DNA of 64,000 bases from Furfurilactobacillus milii (GTDB lineage Bacteria > Bacillota > Bacilli > Lactobacillales > Lactobacillaceae). Shown in pieces: positions 31,769-40,096 of the stretch (its first letter is position 1; every line of letters begins with the position of its first letter). The stretch is taken from NCBI RefSeq assembly GCF_009864005.1, contig NZ_WEZQ01000014.1, positions 1 through 64,000 on the forward strand. Reading direction: 5' to 3'. The notes under the pieces are model-generated. The model made no database searches, was not told where the DNA came from, and worked only from the letters and a program-made list of their open reading frames with translations. The position numbers were made by a program, and so were the translations under genes.

Positions 31769-34072
31769 ATGCGTAAATGGCAGCAAACACTAACCCGGAT
31801 GGTCATGGTGGGCCTGTTGCTGATAGTCTCGGTGCCGCCAACGCTTAGTTCTGTTAGTGTTCAAGCTGATATTAATAGTGAGACGATGTCATCGGAAAGC
31901 AGCCCAACGCAGGCACACGAAAACACGGGTGCGAGTACATCTGCTGAAAGCGCACCAGCTAGTGATTCTCAATCCCCTGCCGCTGACGAAAGCAGCGACG
32001 GTGTCCCAACTCAACGGTCAACGACTACCGAATCCGAGGACGCTGATGCAAAACTAGATGACGAGCAGCAGAAACGAGCAGCAGCTGAGGCACGGTTAAA
32101 CGACGATGGCATTAGCACACAGTTAGTTACACGTTTGGATACGGCAACATTGGTCCAAAACGGTCAGACGGTTCGAGGAAACAACGATATACTTGGTGCA
32201 ATCGGTGGTTTAACGGTTAGCTTAAACGATGTTGTCAAAGCCACAGTATCCATTTTAACGGGTGATTGGACGACTGATATTGGAACGCCAATGAAAACCG
32301 GCGACAAAATAACCGTTATCAACCGAGCGCTTGGCTTGATTCCGCTTTACACGGAAAATCAAACTGTGGCTGATCCGGGCATGTCAATTACTCAAGTTAA
32401 TGCAGGTGGTTTGCCAAGTAGTGTGACCTATGACAAACGAACGGGCACAATGCCAGCCATTTTTGGACAGTCTTTACAGTTAAGTGCTAACTTTGCGTTT
32501 AATTATACAACGGCTGATCAAGTCAACACCGTGTCATTTATGATCGATGGTCAGCAAGTCGCGGGAGATGCATTTACCAGTGGTGATACCGTGATTTCTG
32601 GTAAAACACTGACAGTAAACACTGCAAAAGTTGCCGCTCGGAATTGGACCGCCATTAAGACTGCCCTTAATGGTCTTTCAGGTGGAAGTACGCATACGTT
32701 GCAGACAGTTGCTTATCATAACGGTCGGCCAATCAATCCGTGGACGAGTACCAACAGCATCAGTTTGTACGTCAATCCGGACAAGCCTGGAATTAACGAC
32801 GTTTGGTCTGGTCAGCGTCGTTTATCTGGGACGGCTTTACCAGCTGGGGCGACGATTAAGGTCACGGACACCAACAATAATGTGTTGGGAACGGGCGCTG
32901 TTGCTGACGGCGGCACGTATACAGTTGGCCTCAATCGGGTCGTTGCTGTTGGCGAAACACTCACTGTGACAGTCACTAGTCAAGGGATGAGTGAGACGGC
33001 GACAACGGCTGTCAAACAAAATCAGACGGTTCAGGTGACCAATGCACCAATGTTTGTTTGGAATCAACAGGCGTCATCAGCCGATACAAATGATGGCTGG
33101 CAATTGACAGCTTCAGGAGCCGGTTTCCCAAGTGCTAGCAATGCCACAGAACTCGTGATTGACGGCAACAATTTAGGCGCAGATAATCCTATCACACGGG
33201 GTGCTACAGCAAGTACGGGTTCAACAACGGGTGTGAATCCTGCTACGAAGGTGACGACGCTTAACGGTCTTGATCCTCAGCAAACGCACCGAATGATGCT
33301 GACGATTCCAGGAATGAATGATGCAGTAACGGACACTGTGTCAATCGTGATTGCGGTACCGACACCACATTCTGTTATTGCAGGCGATGGCGCTACAACG
33401 CTGACCGGCAAGTTAGCCCAACCAGGCAGTTATGTAACAGTGAAAGATAATAGCGGGACCACCTTGGGAACTGGCACTGTGACAAGCGGCGGTACGTATC
33501 AAGTAACGTTGAATCGGGCTACCGTTGGCGGCGAAACGTTAACAATCAGTGCAACAAATGGATCTGGTGGTGTTAGTGTGGCGGAAACACTGAAGGTGCC
33601 GCAGATGGAACAACTCAGTATTCAATCGGTGTCACCTTTAAACTTTTCTCCTGCAACAATCAAAACGGGAACAACATTGACGCCACCGCGGGCACATGAC
33701 TTTGCTGTCAGTATTGTGAACTCGCTGAATGGCGGTGCAGGGGCTAATTGGACGCTGTCTGCGACACTCGCCAATAACGAGTTGGTGAGCACGACCAACC
33801 CAGCTCACAAGTTGGCTCAGCCACTAATTTTTACGGACGCAAACGGAGTCAAAACACCGTTGTCGACTAGCTCGTTACCGATCTTCACTAATAATTCGGC
33901 TAATGCGACGGTATATCCTACTAGTCAGTTCAAACGAACGGGGATGACGGATACGGCAACCCAGCAAACGATTAATCGTGGGATGGGTCTCAGCGTCAAA
34001 AGCGATGCTGTGTTCGCGGAAAGTTATCAAGGCACACTGAATCTCAATTTGACGACGGGTCCGACCAAATAA
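31769..34072 (+). CDS. Large WxL-domain surface protein
   Basis: A 767-aa secreted protein: signal peptide (MVMVGLLLIVSVPPTLSSVSVQA), a Ser/Glu-rich low-complexity region (residues 30-105), and beta-sandwich or Ig-like modules. Two of the modules are related (GTGAVADGGTYTVGLNRV and GTGTVTSGGTYQVTLNRA). The C-terminal WxL domain has NWTLSATL and an end YQGTLNLNL that lacks the second Trp. Probably a cell-surface adhesin or scaffold held by the DUF916 protein. The internal module repeats suggest length variation between strains. Confidence 0.87.
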   Translation: MRKWQQTLTRMVMVGLLLIVSVPPTLSSVSVQADINSETMSSESSPTQAHENTGASTSAESAPASDSQSPAADESSDGVPTQRSTTTESEDADAKLDDEQQKRAAAEARLNDDGISTQLVTRLDTATLVQNGQTVRGNNDILGAIGGLTVSLNDVVKATVSILTGDWTTDIGTPMKTGDKITVINRALGLIPLYTENQTVADPGMSITQVNAGGLPSSVTYDKRTGTMPAIFGQSLQLSANFAFNYTTADQVNTVSFMIDGQQVAGDAFTSGDTVISGKTLTVNTAKVAARNWTAIKTALNGLSGGSTHTLQTVAYHNGRPINPWTSTNSISLYVNPDKPGINDVWSGQRRLSGTALPAGATIKVTDTNNNVLGTGAVADGGTYTVGLNRVVAVGETLTVTVTSQGMSETATTAVKQNQTVQVTNAPMFVWNQQASSADTNDGWQLTASGAGFPSASNATELVIDGNNLGADNPITRGATASTGSTTGVNPATKVTTLNGLDPQQTHRMMLTIPGMNDAVTDTVSIVIAVPTPHSVIAGDGATTLTGKLAQPGSYVTVKDNSGTTLGTGTVTSGGTYQVTLNRATVGGETLTISATNGSGGVSVAETLKVPQMEQLSIQSVSPLNFSPATIKTGTTLTPPRAHDFAVSIVNSLNGGAGANWTLSATLANNELVSTTNPAHKLAQPLIFTDANGVKTPLSTSSLPIFTNNSANATVYPTSQFKRTGMTDTATQQTINRGMGLSVKSDAVFAESYQGTLNLNLTTGPTK

Positions 34073-34147
34073 TCAGACCTCAGCGCTTAATATCTAAAAA
34101 ATTAAAGTGGTATAGTGATTCTATTAGAATTTTAAGGGAGTCACGAA

Positions 34148-35374
34148 ATGAAGCGTCAGCCACTTAAGCAATGGCAGAAAAACACGTACGCACTGTGGAT
34201 CGGTAATTTTGTTACTGGTGCTGGTGCCAGCATGAGTCTGCCATTTTTACCGTTATTTATCAGTGAAATGGGTCATTATCCTAAATGGGAATTAACGTTA
34301 TACGCAGGCCTTGCCTTTTCAGTCACGTTCTTAAGCCAAGCGATTGTTTCACCCTTGTGGGGGCGGCTGGCCGATAGAACGGGGCGTAAACCGATGCTAT
34401 TGCGGGCAGCGATTGGAATGACCATTACGGCCACGCTGACAGGATTCTCACCAAATGTCTGGGTCTTAATCAGCCTTCGTTTGATTCAAGGCGCGTTTTC
34501 CGGATACATCAACAATGCATATGCCCTCATTGCCAGTGAGGTGCCGATGGAAAAAAGCGGGCAAACGATGGGCACGTTAACGACTGGCGCGGTCGGCGGT
34601 CAGTTAGTTGGTCCTGTTATCGGTGGTTACATTGCTGGAATCTTTGGTTACAGAATTCCGTTTTATATGTTTGGTGGGCTGATGTTGATTGCATCGCTAG
34701 TCACTTACTTCTTTGTTAAGGAAGACTTTAAACCCGCTACCGGAGCAGCCGCTAAGGAGCATCAGAGCGCGTTTGCAGGTATCAAACATGTGCGCATTGT
34801 GTGGGCAATGATTATTTCTTCCATGCTAATTCAGGCGGCGACGACATCGATCAACCCCATCATTAGTCTGTTTGTTAAAGAGTTGATGCACGGTCGCGGG
34901 AATGTCGCCTTAACCAGTGGGGTGATCGCCGCTCTACCAGGAATTGCGACATTGATTGCTGCGCCACGATTAGGCGCGTTGGGCGATCATATTGGGCCGC
35001 AACGTGTCCTGATTGCCGGACTGGTTTTCTGTGGTCTTGTATTCTTCCCGATGTTTTTTGTCACCACCGTTGTCATGCTGGGTATTTTACGATTCTTGGT
35101 CGGCATTTCGGATGCGGCGCTATTGCCAGTGACCCAAACAGTGATGACATTGAACACACCTGATGACGCAGTGAGTCGTATTTTCAGTTACAATCAGTCG
35201 TCGCAGGCAATCGGCTCCGTTGTTGGTCCAATGCTGGCCTCAGGGGTGGCTGGGGTGCTTGATTACCGCTACGTTTTCCTGATGACGACACTGTTAGTTA
35301 TCATTAATTTGGTTGTTGTCATGTGGGCTTATCACACGGACCACGGTTCAACCACAACTAGCGAGCAGGCATAG
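34148..35374 (+). CDS. MFS multidrug efflux transporter
   Basis: A 408-aa, 12-helix major facilitator with the loop 2-3 motif GRLADRTGRKPMLLRAA and the motif C-like GGQLVGPVIGGYIAGIFGYRIPF typical of drug/proton antiporters (PmrA/TetA-like). The start follows AAGGGAG. Single gene with its own terminator. The substrate is unknown. Confidence 0.87.
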   Translation: MKRQPLKQWQKNTYALWIGNFVTGAGASMSLPFLPLFISEMGHYPKWELTLYAGLAFSVTFLSQAIVSPLWGRLADRTGRKPMLLRAAIGMTITATLTGFSPNVWVLISLRLIQGAFSGYINNAYALIASEVPMEKSGQTMGTLTTGAVGGQLVGPVIGGYIAGIFGYRIPFYMFGGLMLIASLVTYFFVKEDFKPATGAAAKEHQSAFAGIKHVRIVWAMIISSMLIQAATTSINPIISLFVKELMHGRGNVALTSGVIAALPGIATLIAAPRLGALGDHIGPQRVLIAGLVFCGLVFFPMFFVTTVVMLGILRFLVGISDAALLPVTQTVMTLNTPDDAVSRIFSYNQSSQAIGSVVGPMLASGVAGVLDYRYVFLMTTLLVIINLVVVMWAYHTDHGSTTTSEQA

Positions 35375-35384
35375 TTAACAAAAT

Positions 35385-35429
35385 AATCGGTCCATTCCCC
35401 AAAACGGAGGATGGACCGATTGTTATTTT
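35385..35429 (+). terminator. Terminator of the efflux gene
   Basis: AATCGGTCCAT and ATGGACCGATT form a hairpin followed by a T-rich run. Confidence 0.85.
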
Positions 35430-35473
35430 CAACCGAACTTTTTCGAAATGTGCGTTAGATATCACCTACGGTT

Positions 35474-35643
35474 GGCAACAGTGACACGCTCGCCGTGGGA
35501 CCGGTTCAAGCCTCCTAAGTTCGGAGTCTTTCACCTCGACACAAAGCCTCGTGAAGCCCGCGAGTCTTTGCGTCCGTCCGTAACCTAAATTCGGTAAAAT
35601 CACCGAATTAACGTTACCTTCACGGCTCGGTATCACTGTCGCC
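35474..35643 (-). repeat. Structured dispersed element, subtype A (copy 6)
   Basis: 170 bp; arms GGCAACAGTGACAC (35474-35487) and GTATCACTGTCGCC (35630-35643). Relative to copy 4, ATT/AAT in the stem has become AGT/ACT, a compensatory change. Two mismatches on the plus strand are G-U pairs on the minus strand. Hairpin 3 is CTCC/GGAG, replacing CCG/CGG. Confidence 0.85.
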
Positions 35644-35748
35644 ACCCTCCGGCTAATATAGCAGTGAGCATTAAACGTTATGCAGACAGTTATTGCTGAA
35701 TAGCGGTAACAGGTATGTAAAATTTAATCATTAACTAAAAGAGTGGAG

Positions 35749-35914
35749 CTGATTGGAGACAGAGTTCCGTGTCGACAACACTTGGCGGCGGGGATTTGGC
35801 CGCTTAGTGTTGTGGGATGACATATGAGACGTGGGCTTTCGGCTCATATGCAAGGGTGAAAACTGCGACCTTTGCAGGTTGAACCCGGTCCCAGGGAACG
35901 GCGTCTCCGGTCGG
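35749..35914 (+). repeat. Structured dispersed element, subtype B (copy 7)
   Basis: 166 bp; arms CTGATTGGAGAC and GTCTCCGGTCGG pair fully with three G-U pairs on the plus strand. Hairpin 1 is AACACTTGGCGGC/GGCCGCTTAGTGTT, hairpin 2 CATATGAG/CTCATATG, hairpin 3 CTGC/GCAG. Core GAACCCGGTCCCAGGGAACG. Confidence 0.85.
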
Positions 35915-36118
35915 CGCAACGGACGTGGTCGTTAAAAGATAAGTTTTCCTAAAGGGATTTTATTTGTCATTCAGTGAAATAGCCCAATGTTTCGATTCGA
36001 GCATCATATCCATGTTATAAAAGCTGACATGCACCTATACCAATGAACACAATTGGCTTTACAGACGGTCATTCCACACCTATACTGCTTCGTAATAAGA
36101 GAGAAAGATGTGATGTGA

Positions 36119-37414
36119 ATGAATGCTGCAAATTCTGCTTTTATGGTGCTGTCGACCATTCTAGTATTGTTCATGACGCCAGGGTTAGCGTTTTTTTACG
36201 GTGGGCTAGTGTCCAAACGGAATGTGGTCAGCACGATGCTATCCGTGTTTGTTATTTGTGGAATCGCCATTTTACTGTTCATCGCTGTAGGCTACGAACT
36301 CGCCTTTAATGGTGATATCGGTGGCGTGATTGGTAAAGTCGATCATTTCTTTCTTGGCGGCGTGTCATTAACGAAGCTAACCGCAACGAAAATTCCTGAA
36401 TCCTTGTATTTTTTGTTTGAAATGATGTTCGCCATTATTACACCGGCGTTGTTCGTGGGTGCCGTTGTTGGCCGAATCCGCTTTAACTTTTTACTCGTAT
36501 TCATCGTGTTTTGGAGTTTGCTTATTTACTACCCGATGGTTCACATGGTGTGGAGCGCAAACGGATGGTTAGCCCGGATGGGCATGCTCGACTTTGCTGG
36601 TGGAACAGTGGTTCATATTAATGCTGGTGTCACTGCATACGTTCTATCTGCGTTTCTTGGTCGGCGGCTACATCCACATCAGGATCAACCCTATAATTTA
36701 CCATGGGTTCTGTGTGGTACGGCCATTCTGTGGATTGGCTGGTACGGTTTTAATGCCGGTAGTGCACTGGCTATCAACCAATTAGCAGTTACGGCAATGC
36801 TGACCACAACAGTCGCAACGGCAACTTCGATGGTGGTGTGGCTGATACTAGAAATGACGATTCGAAAACAGGTGTCTTTAGCAGGTATCTGTACGGGCAC
36901 GCTGTGTGGGCTAGTTGGCATCACGCCCGCAGCCGGTTATGTCACTGTTGGTGGGGCGTTTTGGATTGGTTTATTGGCAACGTTGGCCAGCTATGGCTTC
37001 GTTCATGTGCTGAAGGCCAGAATTGGTATCGACGACGCTCTGGATGCGTTTGGTTGTCATGGTGTTGCTGGGATTACCGGTTCGATTCTAACTGGCGTGT
37101 TTGCTACCCGCACCGTTAATCGCACAATTGCCGAAAATGGCCTACTTTATGGAGGCGGATGGCACTTGTTAGGTATTCAAACATTGGCTACCGGTATCAC
37201 GATTATTTTAGTGGCCATTGCGAGCGCTGCGATTGTTTTAGTGTTGCGGCGGTTCGTCGCCATGAGGGTATCAGCTACAGATGAGCGAGTTGGCCTGGAC
37301 GAAAGTGAACATGGTGAGCATGCGGAAAACACTGATGAGTACAGTACGGAAATTGGTCAGCACCACAAAGAATTTGCGGGTCAACTCGCACATTTCAACC
37401 GGCATCAATCATGA
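36119..37414 (+). CDS. amt: Ammonium transporter (Amt family)
   Basis: A 431-aa channel with 11 predicted helices. Conserved pieces: FFYGGLVSKRN, the DFAGGTVVHINAG signature (about residue 160), GWYGFNAGSALAINQ, and the twin His positions in HINAG and CHGVAGITGSI. The C-terminal cytoplasmic tail is long, acidic and His/Glu-rich. The ribosome binding site is weak (GAGAAAG). No GlnK/PII gene, its usual partner, lies nearby. The end overlaps the convergent TMEM175 gene by 6 bp. Confidence 0.92.
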   Translation: MNAANSAFMVLSTILVLFMTPGLAFFYGGLVSKRNVVSTMLSVFVICGIAILLFIAVGYELAFNGDIGGVIGKVDHFFLGGVSLTKLTATKIPESLYFLFEMMFAIITPALFVGAVVGRIRFNFLLVFIVFWSLLIYYPMVHMVWSANGWLARMGMLDFAGGTVVHINAGVTAYVLSAFLGRRLHPHQDQPYNLPWVLCGTAILWIGWYGFNAGSALAINQLAVTAMLTTTVATATSMVVWLILEMTIRKQVSLAGICTGTLCGLVGITPAAGYVTVGGAFWIGLLATLASYGFVHVLKARIGIDDALDAFGCHGVAGITGSILTGVFATRTVNRTIAENGLLYGGGWHLLGIQTLATGITIILVAIASAAIVLVLRRFVAMRVSATDERVGLDESEHGEHAENTDEYSTEIGQHHKEFAGQLAHFNRHQS

Positions 37415-38008
37415 CTCATGATGTTGTTGATTAAATTGATCAAATTCTTCTTCAACACGACGCTCTGGTACGAACCAAATCATCATGGCGATAAAGGTGC
37501 TGAGAATGACGGCTGGTGGAAACCAGATGCCAATAAACAAGCCGACAAGTTTGGTGCCAAAATCAGCGACTATCTTAACGGGGCGGTTGATGGCATAGCG
37601 TAATTTTTTGTTATCCGGATCGGCTTTAATCAATGCTAAATCGACTGAAAAGTAACCAATTGATAACAATAGAAAGACAAACCCGTAGAATAACTCCGCT
37701 GTTGAGGAAAAGAAATGCTCATCAACAAATTTGGTCGCGTACGGGAAGAAAGACGCGCTGAACAACATGAGTCCGTTTGCCCACAGAACCCTTCCGTCAA
37801 TTTTATGAACCAGTTGAAAGATGTGGTGCTGGTTATTCCACATGATCATTAAGCCGACGAAAGAAATAAAGTAGGCAAGGAAGCTTTGCTTTAAGTCCCA
37901 AATGGCCGACCACGTAGCGTGAGCCGGTTGTTTAAGTTCTAAAACGAGAATGGTCATCGCAATTGCCAAGACTGCGTCAGTGAATGCAGTTAAACGTTCT
38001 TTACTCAT
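37409..38008 (-). CDS. TMEM175-family (DUF1211) potassium channel-like protein
   Basis: A 199-aa membrane protein with six predicted helices. RLTAFTDAVLAIAMTILVLEL at the N-terminus is the TMEM175 helix-1 signature (F[ST]DAV), and MIMWNNQHHIFQLV follows. Bacterial TMEM175 proteins form tetrameric K+-permeable channels. The start has GGAGGC upstream. Single gene, converging on amt. Confidence 0.88.
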   Translation of the reverse strand: MSKERLTAFTDAVLAIAMTILVLELKQPAHATWSAIWDLKQSFLAYFISFVGLMIMWNNQHHIFQLVHKIDGRVLWANGLMLFSASFFPYATKFVDEHFFSSTAELFYGFVFLLLSIGYFSVDLALIKADPDNKKLRYAINRPVKIVADFGTKLVGLFIGIWFPPAVILSTFIAMMIWFVPERRVEEEFDQFNQQHHES

Positions 38009-38103
38009 GTGAAAAGCCTCCGAAAGTAATCAATTATGTTTTCAGTGTAAGCTAAAACACGGCAAGTTGTCTGTTAATAGGGCATATGGATGGTATGACA
38101 AAT

Positions 38104-38131
38104 AAAAAACACGCCAACAGACGTGTTTTTT
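38104..38131 (-). terminator. Terminator
   Basis: AAAAAACACG and CGTGTTTTTT form a hairpin between two minus-strand genes, ending the Rep-like gene. Confidence 0.8.
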
Positions 38132-38151
38132 GAGATTGTTTCAATTTGTGA

Positions 38152-38526
38152 TTAGGATTGTTGTTTCCATTTGCTGGCGTCCACTTGAACCAAGAATTCG
38201 AAGTCGGGATTGAGTTGGATCGAAACAATGCGTTGATCATCGACAGTGGTCGCACGAGTGAAGAAATCGTGACGTGCCTTACCATCACCTAAGTCATAAG
38301 TGATATTGGTGCGACTTAAGTCTGTCAGTATTTCTGGAATAATGTCGTCGATAGTGACGTAATCATCCATGTCATTTGTTAACCAAGTTAATTCGTCGAA
38401 GTTAAACACGACGCTAGTGGTTCGCAGGTGGTGCATACGGGTTAATACCGCAAAGAACAAACTGAGTTCATTCTTTGACAGACCATCAAAGTTTACGGAA
38501 TCAATGGAAAATATGCTATTAGTCAT
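38152..38526 (-). CDS. Small protein resembling the N-terminus of Rep_3 plasmid initiators
   Basis: 124 aa. FDGLSKNELSLFFAVLTRMHH, FNFDELTWLTN and EILTDLSRTNITYDLG resemble the first winged-helix of RepB/Rep_3 plasmid replication initiators, which normally run to about 300 aa. The second winged-helix domain is absent. The start at 38526 follows AAGGGGATC. It has its own terminator. It may be a domesticated or truncated initiator fragment; no iterons or partition genes are next to it. Confidence 0.5.
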   Translation of the reverse strand: MTNSIFSIDSVNFDGLSKNELSLFFAVLTRMHHLRTTSVVFNFDELTWLTNDMDDYVTIDDIIPEILTDLSRTNITYDLGDGKARHDFFTRATTVDDQRIVSIQLNPDFEFLVQVDASKWKQQS

Positions 38527-38711
38527 GACAGTGATCCCCTTCCACAATAAATATTTTTATAGCAGTACGATAACGTGAAAGACGGATTTCTGCAATTAAT
38601 CTGTTCCTGGTTTTGTTACATAGCTTAAAAACTAATGAAAATGTTAATATGTCTCATTGTGTCTGCTAGGGCGCTATTTGTAGCGAAGGTTTAGAAGCCA
38701 GAATAAAATTA
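38527..38711. other. Intergenic region, nothing recognised
   Basis: AT-rich spacer between the divergent Rep-like gene and the peptide gene promoter. A small CGCTA/TAGCG hairpin is the only visible structure. Confidence 0.5.
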
Positions 38712-38777
38712 ACAGGTTAATACTTGCCTTATAGTTACTCGAACCTGTTATACTTAATACTGTTGTTAGGAACCTAA
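38712..38777 (+). promoter_or_regulatory. Promoter and operators of the 44-residue peptide gene
   Basis: TTGCCT (38725-38730) and TATACT (38750-38755) resemble a promoter. AACAGGTT (38712-38719) and AACCTGTT (38743-38750) are inverted repeats flanking it, and TTAGGAACCTAA (38766-38777) is a palindrome just downstream. This is dense regulation for a very small gene. Confidence 0.6.
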
Positions 38778-38840
38778 GCATCAAAGCGTTAGTATTGATG
38801 GGTTTTATCAAGGCTGCGTTTGAAAAGGAGTGTGGCACAT

Positions 38841-38975
38841 TTGAGTAAGAATTGTGTTATTGATATTGATAGTCCGAAAATGGACTGGGTCGTGGATCAA
38901 TTATTCACGAAACCAGAGGAAACGGACGCGAACAGCCCACACAGCTTCAACGTTTGGGTAGGCCAGGAACACTAG
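38841..38975 (+). CDS. 44-residue peptide gene, unknown function
   Basis: A short open frame with TTG start, preceded by AAGGAGTG at 38825-38832, ending at TAG 38973-38975 and followed by a strong terminator. The peptide begins MSKNCVIDIDSPKMDWVV and ends SPHSFNVWVGQEH. It has no signal peptide or membrane helix, is acidic in the middle, and has a single Cys. Promoter, operators, ribosome binding site and terminator together argue that it is a real transcript unit. It could be a signalling peptide or modified-peptide precursor, but no maturation or export gene adjoins it. Confidence 0.62.
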   Translation: MSKNCVIDIDSPKMDWVVDQLFTKPEETDANSPHSFNVWVGQEH

Positions 38976-39020
38976 CCGACCAGGAAACACCTTGCCATAA
39001 TTAAATAATTATTATTTTGA

Positions 39021-39055
39021 GACCTCAGTGATTAAAACGCTGAGGTCTTTTCTTT
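39021..39055 (+). terminator. Terminator of the peptide gene
   Basis: GACCTCAG and CTGAGGTC hairpin with T-rich tail. Confidence 0.85.
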
Positions 39056-39212
39056 TGTCTTCGGCGGCACTGGCTTGCATTAAAGTGTGCTTTAAGACGT
39101 AATAAAATGGCCTTGCATCAGACGAATGCCAATATTGTATTGATTTTTTTGCGAATATGCTTGACCCTTACGTTACGTGAACGTTTATGTTGGTTTTATG
39201 GAGGACAATGAA

Positions 39213-39974
39213 ATGTCGTATTTGATTTCAGACTTGGCAGCTTTAGCGGGAGTTAGTGCACGAACTCTTCGCTATTACGATCAAATAGGTTTGTTGCATT
39301 CAACTGGCAAAACAAGTAGTGGTTATCGCCAATATGATGAAGAAGCAGTTTTGCGTCTCCAACAAATTTGTTTTTTTAAGCAATTCAACTTGCCATTAAA
39401 GCAGATTGGTTTAATTATGCGATTACCTCTGTCTGAACGTGAAGAACAATTACGTATGCATCGGCATTTGTTGGTTGATCAACAACGTCAGTTGACTCAG
39501 TTGATTACGACTTTGGACGCTGCCCTCCAACTAAATCAACAAGGAGGTAGTATTATGACAGATGAAAAAAAGTTTGCCGCTTTTAAACAGACACGGGTTA
39601 CTCAAAATGTACATGACTTTGGTTCAGAGGTTACGGAAAAATGGGGTTATGCTGCTTTAACGGACGCCAACCAGCAATATCTGGGCTTGTCGCAAAAGGA
39701 TATGGCAGATGCCAGGGCTATTGAAACAGAAATGCTTGATAAGCTGGTACTAGTGATTGATTCAAAAGATGAAAATAGTGAAATGGCTCGCGAGGTGGTT
39801 AAGCTGCATCGTAAGTGGTTGAATTACTTTTGGCCTAGTTACTCGCCCCTGGCCCATAAAGGTTTAGGCGAACTGTATGTGTCGGATCAGCGATTTAAAA
39901 ACTATTATCGAGATAAATCGAAACGGAATCGGGCTGCTATTGTGCTAAATTCATTAATTCAACGATATGCATAA
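39213..39974 (+). CDS. MerR-family regulator with TipAS ligand domain
   Basis: A 253-aa protein. N-terminal MerR helix-turn-helix (LAALAGVSARTLRYYDQIGLL), dimerisation helix (about residues 75-110), and a TipAS antibiotic-binding domain (about 115-253; FAAFKQTRVTQNVHDFG...WLNYFWPSYSPLAHKGLGELYVSDQRFKNYY). It starts after TGGAGGA. A second in-frame ATG at 39555, with AAGGAGG at 39541-39547, would produce the free TipAS domain, as known for Streptomyces tipA. It probably senses a peptide-type antibiotic. Confidence 0.9.
   Translation: MSYLISDLAALAGVSARTLRYYDQIGLLHSTGKTSSGYRQYDEEAVLRLQQICFFKQFNLPLKQIGLIMRLPLSEREEQLRMHRHLLVDQQRQLTQLITTLDAALQLNQQGGSIMTDEKKFAAFKQTRVTQNVHDFGSEVTEKWGYAALTDANQQYLGLSQKDMADARAIETEMLDKLVLVIDSKDENSEMAREVVKLHRKWLNYFWPSYSPLAHKGLGELYVSDQRFKNYYRDKSKRNRAAIVLNSLIQRYA
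39541..39557 (+). promoter_or_regulatory. Internal ribosome binding site and start for free TipAS domain
   Basis: AAGGAGG (39541-39547) lies 7 bases before an in-frame ATG (39555-39557), exactly at the domain boundary of the MerR-TipAS gene; the product would be 139 aa. Confidence 0.75.
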
Positions 39975-39989
39975 TTTTTTAATATCGTA

Positions 39990-40046
39990 AAAAAAGGGAG
40001 CAATCACACGCTTTGGCGAAAAAAGCGCGTAATTGCTCCTTTTTAA
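39990..40046. terminator. Bidirectional terminator
   Basis: AAAAAGGGAGCAATCACACG and the complementary CGCGTAATTGCTCCTTTTT form a long hairpin between convergent genes. Confidence 0.85.
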
Positions 40047-40096
40047 ATTTAGCTGAATTAGTTTGTAGCTTTTGCTATTTTAGGAATGCTCTTCGA

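Noticed and set aside
36043-36309. 88-codon open frame overlapping the start of amt
   Set aside because: Out of frame with amt, Cys/Arg-rich nonsense-like composition, and no suitable ribosome binding site.
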